From: Sphaerimonospora thailandensis | GTDB taxonomy: Bacteria; Actinomycetota; Actinomycetes; Streptosporangiales; Streptosporangiaceae | Reading direction: 5' to 3' | DNA length: 35,838 bases | NCBI RefSeq assembly: GCF_016863115.1 | Contig: NZ_BOOG01000066.1 | Span: 1 to 35,838, forward strand | In this document: positions 15,903 through 24,499 of the stretch, one piece after another | Layout of the letters: every line of letters begins with the position of its first letter | Numbering within the stretch: the stretch's first letter is position 1 | The notes under the pieces: generated by a model | What the model was told of the DNA's origin: nothing | Databases searched by the model: none | What the model saw: only the letters and a program-made list of their open reading frames with translations | Translations under genes and position numbers: made by a program

Positions 15903-17654
15903 ATGCCCGCCTCCGCCGCCAGGTCCCGCCGCCGTACCCCGGGCCAGATCGCCCGGGGGGTGCGCAGGCGCGCCCGCCGCGCGGCGGGCAGGCTGCGGCG
16001 GAGCTGGCGGCGCTCGCTGCAGTTCCGGGTGGTGACGAGCACGCTCGTGCTGTCGATGGCCGTCGTCGTGGTGCTGGGAGTGTTCCTCATGCAGTCGATC
16101 ACGGCGTCGGTGCTGCAGGGCGCCGTGCAGTCGGCCAGGGAGGAGGCACGGGCCAACGTCACGACCGCGATCGGCTACCTCACCCCGCCGTCGCCCGACC
16201 TGACCGACGCGCTGCCGGACGGCGACGCGGAGGGGGAGGCCGGCGATCTGGTCGGGGAGGCGGTCGACGCGCTGGGCGATCGCTCTGGTGGGCGCTACGA
16301 CATCGTCACCTTCAATGAGAGCAAGGTGGGCCAGGCCCGGGCCACCGGCGCGATCGACTGGTCGAGCGTGCCCGACGCGCTGCGTGCCAAGGTGCAGCGC
16401 AGTGAGGAGGGCGTGCTCGTCGAGCAGAACACGAAACTCCGCTATTTGGGCGACAGGCAGCGGGTGAGCGGCATCGTCATCGGTGCCCGGGTCAACGGGA
16501 CCTACGAGATCTACCACCTCTTCCCGCTGGGTGAGGTGGAGACCACGCTCCTCGCCGTGCAGCGCATAGTGATCGGCGCGGGCGCGGCGCTCGTGCTGCT
16601 GCTCGCCGGGATCGCATCCCTGGTCACCCGCCAGGTGGTCACTCCGGTGCGGCTCGCGCGGCAGGCGGCGGAACGGCTCGCCGCCGGGCGGCTGGAGGAG
16701 CGGCTCAAGGTGCGCGGAGAGGACGACCTCGCCCGGCTGGCCGCCTCCTTCAACGAGATGGCGTCCAACCTCGCCCTGAAGATCCACCAGCTCGAGGAGC
16801 TGTCCCAGGTCCAGCGGCAGTTCGTCTCCGACGTCTCGCACGAGCTGCGCACCCCCCTGACCACCGTGCGCATGGCCGCCGACCTGCTCTACGAGAGCCG
16901 GGAGGACTTCGATCCCGCGGCGGCGCGCTCTGCCGAGCTCATGCAGAACCAGCTCGAACGGTTCGAGTCGATGCTCGCCGACCTGCTGGAGATCAGCCGC
17001 CACGACGCGGGCGCGGCCACCCTCGATCTCGAGCCCGCCGACATGCGCGATGTCGTCCTGCGCGCGATCGGCGACTCCGAGGCACTGGCCGAACGGCAGT
17101 CCACCAGGTTCGAGTTGCGCCTGCCCAGCGAGCCGTGCGTGGCCGAGGTCGACAGCCGCAGGGTCGAGCGCATCCTGCGTAATCTGCTGTTCAACGCCAT
17201 CGAGCACGGAGAGGGCAGGGACATCGTGGTCACCCTCGGCGCCGACCGTGACGCGGTGGCGGTGGCCGTACGGGACCACGGGGTGGGGCTCAAACCGGGC
17301 GAGGAGATGATGGTCTTCGACCGTTTCTGGCGGGCCGATCCGTCGCGGGCCAGGACCATCGGCGGCACGGGGCTGGGGCTTGCCATCTCCCGAGAGGACG
17401 CCATGTTGCACGGCGGCTGGCTGCAGGCGTGGGGCTCGCCGGGCGAGGGCAGCCAGTTCCGCCTGTCGCTGCCCAGGGCGGCCGGGGCCCCGCTGAGGGG
17501 ATCGCCGCTGCCGCTGGTGCCGCCTGAGGTGGAGATGCGGCGCTCGTGGCGGGGGCACGGCACCCCGGTCCTGGCCCCGGCCATCGGGGTGATCGCGGAG
17601 GTCGGCATCGGAGTGCGGGAGACCTCGGACGCGGGCGGTTTCGATGTCCCCTAG
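15903..17654 (+). CDS. mtrB: Sensor histidine kinase MtrB
   Basis: The 583-aa kinase has a basic cytosolic N-terminus (about 40 residues), TM1 at about 43-65, an extracytoplasmic sensor of about 155 residues, TM2 at about 220-241, a HAMP linker (about 240-290), the phospho-acceptor His313 in VSDVSHELRTPLTTVRM, and a HATPase domain with N box NLLFNAIEHGEG, G1 box VRDHGVGLKP, F box FDRFWRADPSRA and G2 box GGTGLGLAISREDA. It phosphorylates MtrA in response to envelope and division status, and LpqB modulates it in mycobacteria. No clear Shine-Dalgarno precedes the ATG at 15903; coupling to mtrA over 15 nt is likely. Its end overlaps lpqB by 11 nt. Confidence 0.96.
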   Translation: MPASAARSRRRTPGQIARGVRRRARRAAGRLRRSWRRSLQFRVVTSTLVLSMAVVVVLGVFLMQSITASVLQGAVQSAREEARANVTTAIGYLTPPSPDLTDALPDGDAEGEAGDLVGEAVDALGDRSGGRYDIVTFNESKVGQARATGAIDWSSVPDALRAKVQRSEEGVLVEQNTKLRYLGDRQRVSGIVIGARVNGTYEIYHLFPLGEVETTLLAVQRIVIGAGAALVLLLAGIASLVTRQVVTPVRLARQAAERLAAGRLEERLKVRGEDDLARLAASFNEMASNLALKIHQLEELSQVQRQFVSDVSHELRTPLTTVRMAADLLYESREDFDPAAARSAELMQNQLERFESMLADLLEISRHDAGAATLDLEPADMRDVVLRAIGDSEALAERQSTRFELRLPSEPCVAEVDSRRVERILRNLLFNAIEHGEGRDIVVTLGADRDAVAVAVRDHGVGLKPGEEMMVFDRFWRADPSRARTIGGTGLGLAISREDAMLHGGWLQAWGSPGEGSQFRLSLPRAAGAPLRGSPLPLVPPEVEMRRSWRGHGTPVLAPAIGVIAEVGIGVRETSDAGGFDVP

Positions 17655-19443
17655 GTTCCCGAGGACCGCGGCCACGGCCGCGGCGTTCGCCGTACTCGCC
17701 GCGGGCACCGGCTGCGCCACCGTGCCGACGAGTGGCAGCCCGCACCTGGTCGAGGAGGACAGGGCGAGGGACACGCTGAGCCAGCAGTACGTCCGCATGA
17801 TCGCCGAGCCGCCGAAGAAGGACGCCTCGCCTGAGGACGTCGTCAAAGGCTTCCAGGCGGCCACCGCGAGCTTCGACGACCCCCGCCTGACCATGGCCAG
17901 GCGGTACCTGACCGCCGACGCCTCCCAGAAGTGGAAACCCTGGAAGCAGACGAGGGTCTACGACGAGGGCAAGTTCTCGGGCCCGATCCGCTCGCTCAAG
18001 GACGCCAAGGACGCCACCGTCACGCTCAAGGGGACTGCCGTGGCCACCATCGGGTCGGAGGGCAACTACACCCCGGCCACCGGCATTGTGGAAGAAGCGT
18101 TCCGCCTGGTCAGGGGGGACGACGAACAGTGGCGGATCGCTCAGCTGCCCGACGGACGGCTGCTGTCCCGTCACGATCTCGAGCGGGCCTATCGCCGGGT
18201 GGACCTGTGCTTTCCCCCGGCGACCCCGGTCAACGGGCTCGTCGTCGACCGGGTGTGGGTGCCGATCATCCCGGGCAGGGGGCTGCCCGAGACCCGGGTT
18301 CGCCGGTTGCTCGCCGGTCCGAGCGAGTCGATCAGGGGCGCGGTCGCCACCGCCTTTCCCGGTGGCACGGAGCTCAACCGGATCACCGTCGAGGGCGGTG
18401 ACACACTCGTCGTCGACTTCACCTCCGCGGTGGAGTCGGTCTCCGACAACGAGATCGATGCGATGAAGGCCCAACTCGTGTGGAGCCTGGGGGAACTGGC
18501 GACCGGCTTCACCGTCGAGATCCGGGTCAACGGCGAGCCCTTCCGCGGCATCGGCCTCCGCTTCAAGCTGCCGGACTACGCCCAGTTCGACCCGAATGTG
18601 GTGACAGCCCAGGCGCAGGCGTACTTCATGCGGGACGGCAAGTTGCACAGGGTGAAGGACAAGGGCGGCGGCGACCCGGTCCTGGGTGCCGCGAGCGAAC
18701 AGGATGTCCAGTTCACCGCCCCTGCCGTCTCCGGGGACTACCAGCCCAGGATCGCCGCGCTGGTCAACGGCGACGGGGTCTACGTGACGGGTACGGCACC
18801 GGGCAGCAAGTGGCAGCGGTGGATCGCGGGCAGGGACCTCACCGGCCCCTCATGGGACCGCTATGGATCCGTGTGGGCCGCCGAGCCGGTCGGTGAGGGC
18901 AAGACCCGGGTGTGGCAGGCGACCCAGGGGCAGGCGCGGCGGGTGGGCATTCCCCCCGCTTTGGCGAACGGCCGCATGAACGCGTTCCGGGTGTCGCGTG
19001 ACGGCACTCGGGTAGCGGTGATCATGGACGAGGGGCGCGGCACCACAGTGAAGATCGGCACGATCTTCCGGATCGGCCGGCAGGTCAGAATCGACAACGT
19101 GCGGACGCTGGTCGAGGCCCAGGACCGTCAGAAGATCAAGGCCATCGCCTGGCGGGACGCCGCCGACCTGCTCGTGCTCTCCAAGGGGAAGGGCGGCCAG
19201 GATCTCGCCACCTGGTCGGTCATGGAGGGCAAGCCCGCCGAGGAACCGGCCATCAAGCTCGACGCCCAGGCCGAGATCGTCTCGATCGCCGGCGCCCCCG
19301 ATCACGTGCTGGCCGGGACGGACATCGACAGGGGCGAGTCGGGTCCGGGACACGGTGAGGTGCGCACCTACAGCGGCGACAAGCGGGAATGGACCATGCT
19401 CGCCAAGGACGGCGCCACCGTCCCCGTCTACCCCCTCGGCTGA
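17644..19443 (+). CDS. lpqB: Lipoprotein LpqB, MtrAB accessory protein
   Basis: The 599-aa product has a signal peptide ending in GTGC with the candidate lipidated Cys at residue 24; the lipobox is weaker than consensus, with Gly at -3. An N-terminal domain is followed by a GerMN domain (TRVRRLLAGPSESIRGAVAT through LATGFTVEIRVNGEPF, about residues 215-300) and a C-terminal LpqB beta-propeller region (about 330-595) with recurring W- and D-rich strands. In mycobacteria LpqB sits outside the membrane, binds the MtrB sensor domain and affects MtrA activation. The ATG at 17644 lies inside the 3' end of mtrB (11-nt overlap in another frame), so translation is coupled. Confidence 0.95.
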   Translation: MSPRFPRTAATAAAFAVLAAGTGCATVPTSGSPHLVEEDRARDTLSQQYVRMIAEPPKKDASPEDVVKGFQAATASFDDPRLTMARRYLTADASQKWKPWKQTRVYDEGKFSGPIRSLKDAKDATVTLKGTAVATIGSEGNYTPATGIVEEAFRLVRGDDEQWRIAQLPDGRLLSRHDLERAYRRVDLCFPPATPVNGLVVDRVWVPIIPGRGLPETRVRRLLAGPSESIRGAVATAFPGGTELNRITVEGGDTLVVDFTSAVESVSDNEIDAMKAQLVWSLGELATGFTVEIRVNGEPFRGIGLRFKLPDYAQFDPNVVTAQAQAYFMRDGKLHRVKDKGGGDPVLGAASEQDVQFTAPAVSGDYQPRIAALVNGDGVYVTGTAPGSKWQRWIAGRDLTGPSWDRYGSVWAAEPVGEGKTRVWQATQGQARRVGIPPALANGRMNAFRVSRDGTRVAVIMDEGRGTTVKIGTIFRIGRQVRIDNVRTLVEAQDRQKIKAIAWRDAADLLVLSKGKGGQDLATWSVMEGKPAEEPAIKLDAQAEIVSIAGAPDHVLAGTDIDRGESGPGHGEVRTYSGDKREWTMLAKDGATVPVYPLG

Positions 19444-19510
19444 GCTGTTTCCGCACCGGGGCGCCCCGGGAGCAGGCTGTCTTGTCGGTGGCGGCTGGCA
19501 TGGTAGGGCC

Positions 19511-20284
19511 GTGCTCGCGGCCCTACTCGACCTCGTCATCCCACCTCGATGCGCCGGATGTGATGAACCGGGATCGGTGGCGTGCCGTGCGTGTACGGCA
19601 CAGCTGCTGCGGGATCCGGCTCCCCGTCCGCCGGATCCGCCGCCGCCGGGTCTGCCGGAATGCTGGTCGGCGACCGCCTATGACGGTGCGGCCCGCCGCA
19701 TGATCCTCGCCTTCAAAGAGCACGGCCGTACGGCTGTCGCCCCGATCCTGGGCGCCTGCCTCGCCCAGGTGACCGCCGCGGCCCTGACGGCGTCGGCCGA
19801 GTGGGCCGACCGGGGGCCTCGGCCGGTCGTGCTGGTCCCGGTTCCGAGTGCCCGTGCCGCGTCGTGGAAGCGGGGTCATGATCCGGTCCGGGCCGTCAGC
19901 AGGGCCGCGGCAGCGGAGTTGCGCACACTGGGCCTGCCGGTCATGTCCGCTCCGATGCTCCGGCAGGTGAGACGGGTGGCCGACCAGGCGGGGCTCAGTT
20001 CGACGCGCCGCGCCGCCAACCTGTCAGGCGCTTTCGATGTGGTGCCCGGCCGTACGGGCCTCCTGGCGACGCTCGGGAGCCGGGGAGTCGTGGTCGTTCT
20101 GGTCGACGACATCGTCACCACCGGATCGACGCTGGCCGAGGCGGCCCGGGCGATCCGGCTGGCCGGAGTCAGGGTGCCGCTGGCGGTGACGGTCGCCGCG
20201 ACCCGCAGGAAGGACCGTCAGGGCCGCGGCCGACACGCCCAGGGAGCAGGTCGGCGAACTATGACAGAGAGTAAAGATGGGTAA
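19511..20284 (+). CDS. ComF-family phosphoribosyltransferase-like protein
   Basis: The 257-aa protein begins MLAALLDLVIPPRCAGCDEPG and has a four-cysteine zinc ribbon (CAGC and CRAC near residues 14-29). A type I phosphoribosyltransferase fold follows, with the ComF segments VLVPVPSARAASWKRGHDP, RRVADQAGLSSTRRAANLSGAF and the PRPP-binding loop VVLVDDIVTTGSTLAEA. Bacillus ComFC acts in DNA uptake; the role in actinobacteria is unknown, although the gene is constantly placed between lpqB and hpf (as Rv3242c in M. tuberculosis). The GTG at 19511 is chosen because the ribbon starts just after it; the Shine-Dalgarno is poor. The frame is open upstream to 19355, inside lpqB, and that part does not look coding. 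The stop is within GGGTAAAAACCC, a small hairpin. Confidence 0.9.
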   Translation: MLAALLDLVIPPRCAGCDEPGSVACRACTAQLLRDPAPRPPDPPPPGLPECWSATAYDGAARRMILAFKEHGRTAVAPILGACLAQVTAAALTASAEWADRGPRPVVLVPVPSARAASWKRGHDPVRAVSRAAAAELRTLGLPVMSAPMLRQVRRVADQAGLSSTRRAANLSGAFDVVPGRTGLLATLGSRGVVVVLVDDIVTTGSTLAEAARAIRLAGVRVPLAVTVAATRRKDRQGRGRHAQGAGRRTMTESKDG

Positions 20285-20456
20285 AAACCCTCCATGGCTA
20301 AGGGGATACATCTCTGTGTCAACGTCGGGGTGATTCTCCTGGTCAGAGCCTCGGAGTGGGCGAGATCCCAGGCGATTCCGGTGTCTTGGCGGGATGTTTC
20401 ACCGGTCTCATCTGAAACGAAGCCAACGCAAAGTGATCGTCTGCCGGATCCCGTGG

Positions 20457-20485
20457 CTGACATTCCTGCCGCCAACGGCTAGCGT
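20457..20485 (+). promoter_or_regulatory. Vegetative-type promoter ahead of hpf
   Basis: CTGACA (20457-20462), a 17-nt spacer and TAGCGT (20480-20485) match the actinobacterial housekeeping consensus well. The predicted start of transcription is about 20491-20493, giving an hpf leader of about 307 nt. A second weaker candidate, TTGGTC (20598-20603) with TTAGAA (20622-20627), lies closer to the gene. Confidence 0.55.
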
Positions 20486-20490
20486 GCAGA

Positions 20491-20798
20491 CATGGCACCC
20501 GTTCGGGTCCGTGGTTGCGCCGGGCCGACTCCGTTCAGGGGTCCGGCCTGGCTAGCCGATGCCAGCCGCAGGCGAAACGGTCCACGTAAGGCGACTCTTG
20601 GTCGGCCGATCACGGTGCGGCTTAGAAGTAAGTCCTGCCCTCCCGGTAGGTCAGATGCCTTCCGTCAGGGGAGAAGGGCATTAGTGGCAAGTGAGCTGCG
20701 AACCCCTCAGCAGGCGAATGTGGGGACGAAGACCAGGTCGGCCGGACGGGTGCTTCGAGCGCTGTGTAGCACAGTCGATGTGCGAAGGGGGGCTTTGC
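20491..20798 (+). other. Long 5' leader region of hpf
   Basis: About 307 nt lie between the predicted transcription start and the hpf GTG. Several small stems are visible: ACCCGTTCGGGT (20497-20508), GCCGG/CCGGC arms around 20520-20550 and CTGGC/GCCAG soon after. I recognise no known riboswitch. An ATG at 20492 coincides with the predicted start and opens a 115-codon frame running into hpf out of phase; its sequence resembles no family I know. The whole gap 20285-20798 (514 bp) otherwise holds GTTTCA/TGAAAC arms (20396-20418) and no convincing gene. Confidence 0.4.
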
Positions 20799-21491
20799 GT
20801 GGAAATCATCGTCAAGGGACGGCACACCGCAGTGAGTGACCGATTCCGTGATCAAGTGACTGCCAAGCTGGCCAGGATCGAACGGCTGGACAACAAGCTC
20901 ATCCGCGTAGACGCGGAGGTTTCCCAACTGCCCAATCATCGGCAGAGCGGTCACCGGGAACGGATGGAACTGACCGTCTACTCCCGGGGGCCGGTGATCC
21001 GCGCGGAGGCGTCCGCGGACGACCGGTTCGCTGCCCTGGACATCGCGCTCGCCAAGCTGGAGGAGCGGCTGCGGCGGCTGCGGGACCGCAGGAAGATCCA
21101 CCGCGGGAACCACCCCATGCGACCCCTTGGCGCATGGACCGCCACCTCGGCGGAGGACGCGGCGCAGCGGATCCCGCTGCCGGAGCCGCGTCCGTCGGTC
21201 GAGGCCGAAGCGGAGCCGGCGCCGGTTGCCGAGGCGCGAACCGGCGTCCGGGAAGAACAGGGCGGCTTCGCGGACTCGGTCGTCCCGATCGAGATGGACG
21301 GCGACGGCCCGCTCGTCGTCCGCGAGAAGTTCCACAAGGCCGAGCCCATGACGATCGATCAGGCGCTCCTTGAGATGGAGCTCGTGGGCCACGACTTCTT
21401 CCTCTTCCGTGACAAGGAGGGAGACCTGCCCAGCGTCGTCTACCGGCGGCGCGGCTACAACTACGGAGTCCTCAGGCTCGTCGAGGGGTAG
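20799..21491 (+). CDS. hpf: Long-form ribosome hibernation promoting factor
   Basis: The 230-aa protein has an N-terminal S30AE/HPF domain (EIIVKGRHTAVSDRFRDQV through IRAEASADDRFAALDIALAKLEERLRRLRDR, about residues 1-110), a variable acidic and Pro-rich linker, and the C-terminal dimerisation domain (VREKFHKAEPMTIDQALLEMELVGHDFFLF... VVYRRRGYNYGVLRL, about 172-230). Long HPFs bind the 30S decoding region and pair two 70S particles into inactive 100S dimers in stationary phase or stress. The GTG at 20799 has AAGGGGGG 7 nt upstream; an ATG at 20778 is a less likely start. The gene holds the conserved position between comF and secA (as Rv3241c), but here an accessory module separates it from the next core genes. 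Confidence 0.96.
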   Translation: MEIIVKGRHTAVSDRFRDQVTAKLARIERLDNKLIRVDAEVSQLPNHRQSGHRERMELTVYSRGPVIRAEASADDRFAALDIALAKLEERLRRLRDRRKIHRGNHPMRPLGAWTATSAEDAAQRIPLPEPRPSVEAEAEPAPVAEARTGVREEQGGFADSVVPIEMDGDGPLVVREKFHKAEPMTIDQALLEMELVGHDFFLFRDKEGDLPSVVYRRRGYNYGVLRLVEG

Positions 21492-21507
21492 TCCTCCACC
21501 GGGTGCG

Positions 21508-21535
21508 GGCCGGACCACGTCCATCGGGTCCGGCC
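21508..21535. terminator. Perfect 9-bp hairpin between hpf and the convergent lipoprotein genes
   Basis: GGCCGGACC (21508-21516) and GGTCCGGCC (21527-21535) form a perfect stem with a 10-nt loop, 16 nt after the hpf stop and 30 nt beyond the stop of the convergent lipoprotein gene. It can end transcription from both sides. Confidence 0.75.
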
Positions 21536-21564
21536 TGCCCTGCTGCCGCGGCCGTTTGAGCTGA

Positions 21565-22062
21565 CTATGTAGGCGCCTGAGCGAAGGCCGGATTCCTCAC
21601 GCACTCGGTCGTGCCGATGATGTCGATGCCGAGCGGAGACTCGGCCAGCACGGCACTGATGTCGCCGACGCCCTCGCGTTCGGCCCCGGCTATCCGGCTG
21701 TCGCTGTACTTGATCCGCCAGCCCCGCTGCTTGAGCACCTCGACGACGTTCCGGAACACGTTGTCGGGATCCATCGCGTCGTCCGGGTCTTCGCCGTGGG
21801 CGCTGATGCCTGCCGCGACGCTGGAGTAGTCGGTGCCGGCCGGTCCGCCACACGGCCGGTTCATTTCCCGTACGGCGACGCGGGGATCGGTGTCCGGCAG
21901 GACGGCCCGGATGACGGCGATCGTCTCGGCGATGAAGACCTCCCGGGACTCATCGGGAGTCATGTCCGGCTTCGCCGGTTTGCCGGCGCAGGCGACCGCG
22001 AGCACGACCAGAGATAACGCCACGAGAACAGCCCGGAGCCGAAGCGACAGGGACGAACTCAT
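21565..22062 (-). CDS. Putative lipoprotein, tandem paralog B
   Basis: The 165-aa product has a signal peptide with lipobox LAVAC (Cys25), so it is predicted to be membrane-anchored outside the cell. The mature part shares most of its sequence with its upstream neighbour: MTPDESREVFIAE, PCGGPAGTDYSSV, DPDNVFRNVVEVLKQRGW, RIAGAEREGVGDISA, GTTECVRNP. Two conserved cysteines (in PCGGP and TECV) could form a disulfide. I do not recognise the family. The ATG at 22062 overlaps the stop of paralog A by 4 nt (ATGA). It is the last gene of a three-gene operon headed by a DUF1023 hydrolase. Confidence 0.82.
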   Translation of the reverse strand: MSSSLSLRLRAVLVALSLVVLAVACAGKPAKPDMTPDESREVFIAETIAVIRAVLPDTDPRVAVREMNRPCGGPAGTDYSSVAAGISAHGEDPDDAMDPDNVFRNVVEVLKQRGWRIKYSDSRIAGAEREGVGDISAVLAESPLGIDIIGTTECVRNPAFAQAPT

Positions 22063-22532
22063 TTCTCCGGGTTCTCCACACACTCGGTGTCCCCGCCGAT
22101 GTTGATGCCGACAGGAGAGTCGCCCACCCCCGCGCTGATGCCGCCGACACCCTCGCGTTCGGCCCCCGCTATACGATCCTTCGTGTAGTTGATCTTCCAG
22201 CCCTGCTGCTTCAACACCTCGATGACCTGTTTGAAGACGTGATCGGGATCCAGCTTCTCGTCCCGAGCGTCGCTGTGGACGTTGATCATGCTCTCCACGC
22301 TGGAAAAATCGGTGCCGACCGGTCCACCACACGGGGCGTCCCTTACTTGCACCACGACAAGCGGGTCCGCACCGGGAAATACGGCCTGGATGATGGCCTT
22401 GGCTTCGGTGATGAAGACCTGGCGGGACTCCTCTGGCGTCATCTTCGCCTCCAGTTCGCTAGTGCAGGCGGTCATGAGTGCGAGCAGGGCCGACGCAGCG
22501 ATGGCTCGGCGGAGCAAGGTGGGGAATCTCAT
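22059..22532 (-). CDS. Putative lipoprotein, tandem paralog A
   Basis: The 157-aa product has a basic N-terminus, a hydrophobic stretch and a lipobox LMTAC (Cys23). The mature domain parallels paralog B: MTPEESRQVFITE, PCGGPVGTDFSSV, DPDHVFKQVIEVLKQQGW, RIAGAEREGVGGISA, GDTECVENP, with the same two cysteines. Differences are concentrated between these blocks, as expected for an old tandem duplication. The ATG at 22532 overlaps the stop of the hydrolase gene by 4 nt (ATGA); GGGGAG lies about 11 nt upstream. A periplasm-side binding or inhibitor role for the neighbouring hydrolase is a hypothesis. Confidence 0.82.
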   Translation of the reverse strand: MRFPTLLRRAIAASALLALMTACTSELEAKMTPEESRQVFITEAKAIIQAVFPGADPLVVVQVRDAPCGGPVGTDFSSVESMINVHSDARDEKLDPDHVFKQVIEVLKQQGWKINYTKDRIAGAEREGVGGISAGVGDSPVGINIGGDTECVENPEK

Positions 22533-24421
22533 CGCGGATAGGCTCCCCTGGTCGCGGTGAACAGGACGGCTCGTTCGGCGAGCGGCGCACCGGCCGCCGC
22601 GAGGGCCTTGGCGGTGATCTCGGTGATGTCGGCAGCGGAGAGATAGCCGCCGAGCTCGGATTTTCGCAGCTCATGCATGGCCTGGTTGATCACGGTCTTC
22701 TGATCGGTCTCCCCGGTGAGCGCGCCCTTGATGATCGGGTCGAGCGCCGCGGCCAGCTCGCCCGTCTTCCACTGCGGCACCCGGCTCTGCAGTTCCTTGA
22801 CCAGGACCCGTACGCCGCTCGCGCCGAACTGCCCGTCATCGACCCTCGGCGAGCCGGTGAACGGCCGCACGTAAGCATCGCCCGTGAGGACGGCCTGCAG
22901 ATTGTTCAGCCCGGTGTTCTTGGGAATGTAGTACTGGGAGTGTCCGGACGATGCGCCGGTGGCCAGTCGCTTGATGTCGGGCATGTCGGCGGGATCGTTG
23001 CCGTGTGCCTCGGTGTAGGAGACCCAATCAGCGGGGGCTCGCATGGCGAACACCTGGGTGCCGGGCGCGAGCTTGAGATCGGCGGCTGTCCTGACCTTGG
23101 GCCCCAGACCGGGGCTCCCCATGAAGACCACCGAGTCGAATGGCGTGCCCTGCTGCAGGGCCTTGCTTGTCAGCAGCGTGCCGTAGCTGTGGGCGAACAG
23201 CGCGAACTCCGCCCCCCTGGCCGCCTCCAGGCCCGCACGGAACGAGTGCAGGGCGGGGGCGCCCGCCTCTGCCTTGGCAGGCAGCACGGAGTCGCCGAAC
23301 TCGGGCGTGTCGTACCCCAGCCACGTGATCACAGCTGTCTCCGGCAAATCTTTACCGGTCATGCGGTCTTTGATCAGGTTCTGGGCGTCTTTCGCGATGT
23401 CTCTGTAGTTGTCCAGCCGGTTGGTGATGCCGGGGACCATGACGGCGACGTGCTTGGCCTTGGCGAGGTCGCCGAAGACCTCGGCGACCCGGCCGTCGTC
23501 GGCGGGATCGAAGAGCAGGAACTGCCGTTGCTTGAGCTGGTTGTCGCCGGTCATCCGAGGCTGGAGGAGCTCGGACATGCGGGCCACCCGCTGCTCCAGC
23601 TGTGACACCCGAGGGTCTTGGGGGAGCGCGCGCTCGATCCTCTGTGCCATCTGGGGGTCGTCGTCGAGGGCGCGCTCGATCTTCCGTGAGATCTCGGGAT
23701 TGCGGGCGAGGGCCTGCCTGATCTTCTGTGCCATCTGGGGGCTGTAGACGGAGGCCTGCCCGAGCAGCAGCGCCATCTGGGGGCCGTCGCCGAGGGCGCG
23801 CTCAAACAGCGGTGCGAACCGGGGGTCGTCGACGAGGCCGTGCTCGATCATTGACTCCACTCGAGGCTTCTTCGGAATGCCGGCCTTCAGCTCGGCGAGT
23901 TCCTTCCGCTCGTGGGCGAGGGCGCGCTCGATCAGTAAACGGTTGGCGGCGTACCTGACCGTTGCGGGAGCGCCGTCCAATCGGCCCACCACCTCGGGCC
24001 GTTCGATCGCCAGCCAGGAACGTTCGGCGGCGGTCAGTTTTCCGAAGAACTCTCCAATCGCCTGTGCACGTTGCTCCGGGCCGGCCTTGGCGTTATCGGC
24101 GATGAGCGATTTGAGGTCATTCTCCAGTCGGGTTCTGTCTTGTCCGGAAACCTTGCTGATTGCGGTGGTGAGACCGAACGTCGACAACGCCCCAAAGGGG
24201 TCGCCGCCCTTATCCGCGGCTCGGGCGATCTGGGCGCGATCGCGCAGGTCGCCGGCGGTGTCGGTGGCCCACTTCAGCACGGTCACCAATTGATTCGCCC
24301 CTGGCTGTCCCATGAACTGGCAGGCCCGCTTGTAGTACTCCTCGGCCAGTTGCTGCCTGTCTGTGAGCTGCTTGGCCAATTTTTCCAGTTCGTCTGGGTC
24401 GACCACCCGCTCCGGATCCAC
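22529..24421 (-). CDS. DUF1023-type alpha/beta-hydrolase with 14-residue tandem repeats
   Basis: The 630-aa protein has an N-terminal helical region (about 1-180) with a WxT-containing segment VLKWATDTAGDLRDRAQ reminiscent of WXG-type helices. Seven tandem 14-residue repeats follow (184-281, consensus xDPQMAQxIERALx), then an alpha/beta-hydrolase of the DUF1023 kind: HVAVMVPGITNRLDNYRDIA, TWLGYDTPEFGDS, nucleophile elbow AHSYG with Ser412, then VFMGSPGLGP, APADWVSYTEAHGNDP (candidate Asp465) and SGHSQYY (candidate His494). The substrate is unknown; DUF1023 proteins are regarded as lipase/esterase-like. No signal peptide is visible, so export would need another route such as type VII. The GTG at 24421 lies just after a TAGCTT -10-like box on the minus strand and has no Shine-Dalgarno, so it may be leaderless; GTG at 24406 is an alternative. 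Confidence 0.85.
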   Translation of the reverse strand: MDPERVVDPDELEKLAKQLTDRQQLAEEYYKRACQFMGQPGANQLVTVLKWATDTAGDLRDRAQIARAADKGGDPFGALSTFGLTTAISKVSGQDRTRLENDLKSLIADNAKAGPEQRAQAIGEFFGKLTAAERSWLAIERPEVVGRLDGAPATVRYAANRLLIERALAHERKELAELKAGIPKKPRVESMIEHGLVDDPRFAPLFERALGDGPQMALLLGQASVYSPQMAQKIRQALARNPEISRKIERALDDDPQMAQRIERALPQDPRVSQLEQRVARMSELLQPRMTGDNQLKQRQFLLFDPADDGRVAEVFGDLAKAKHVAVMVPGITNRLDNYRDIAKDAQNLIKDRMTGKDLPETAVITWLGYDTPEFGDSVLPAKAEAGAPALHSFRAGLEAARGAEFALFAHSYGTLLTSKALQQGTPFDSVVFMGSPGLGPKVRTAADLKLAPGTQVFAMRAPADWVSYTEAHGNDPADMPDIKRLATGASSGHSQYYIPKNTGLNNLQAVLTGDAYVRPFTGSPRVDDGQFGASGVRVLVKELQSRVPQWKTGELAAALDPIIKGALTGETDQKTVINQAMHELRKSELGGYLSAADITEITAKALAAAGAPLAERAVLFTATRGAYPR

Positions 24422-24499
24422 AGGACAAGAAGCTAGCCGTTCTTTACACGACGTGGAAGTATTCTTACACCATCGGTGTCGATCGGATGGGAAACGGGG

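Noticed and set aside
20294-20482. Possible 62-aa small protein (MAKGIHLCVNVG...) downstream of comF
   Set aside because: No Shine-Dalgarno, no promoter ending nearby, no recognisable family, and its tail covers the predicted hpf promoter.
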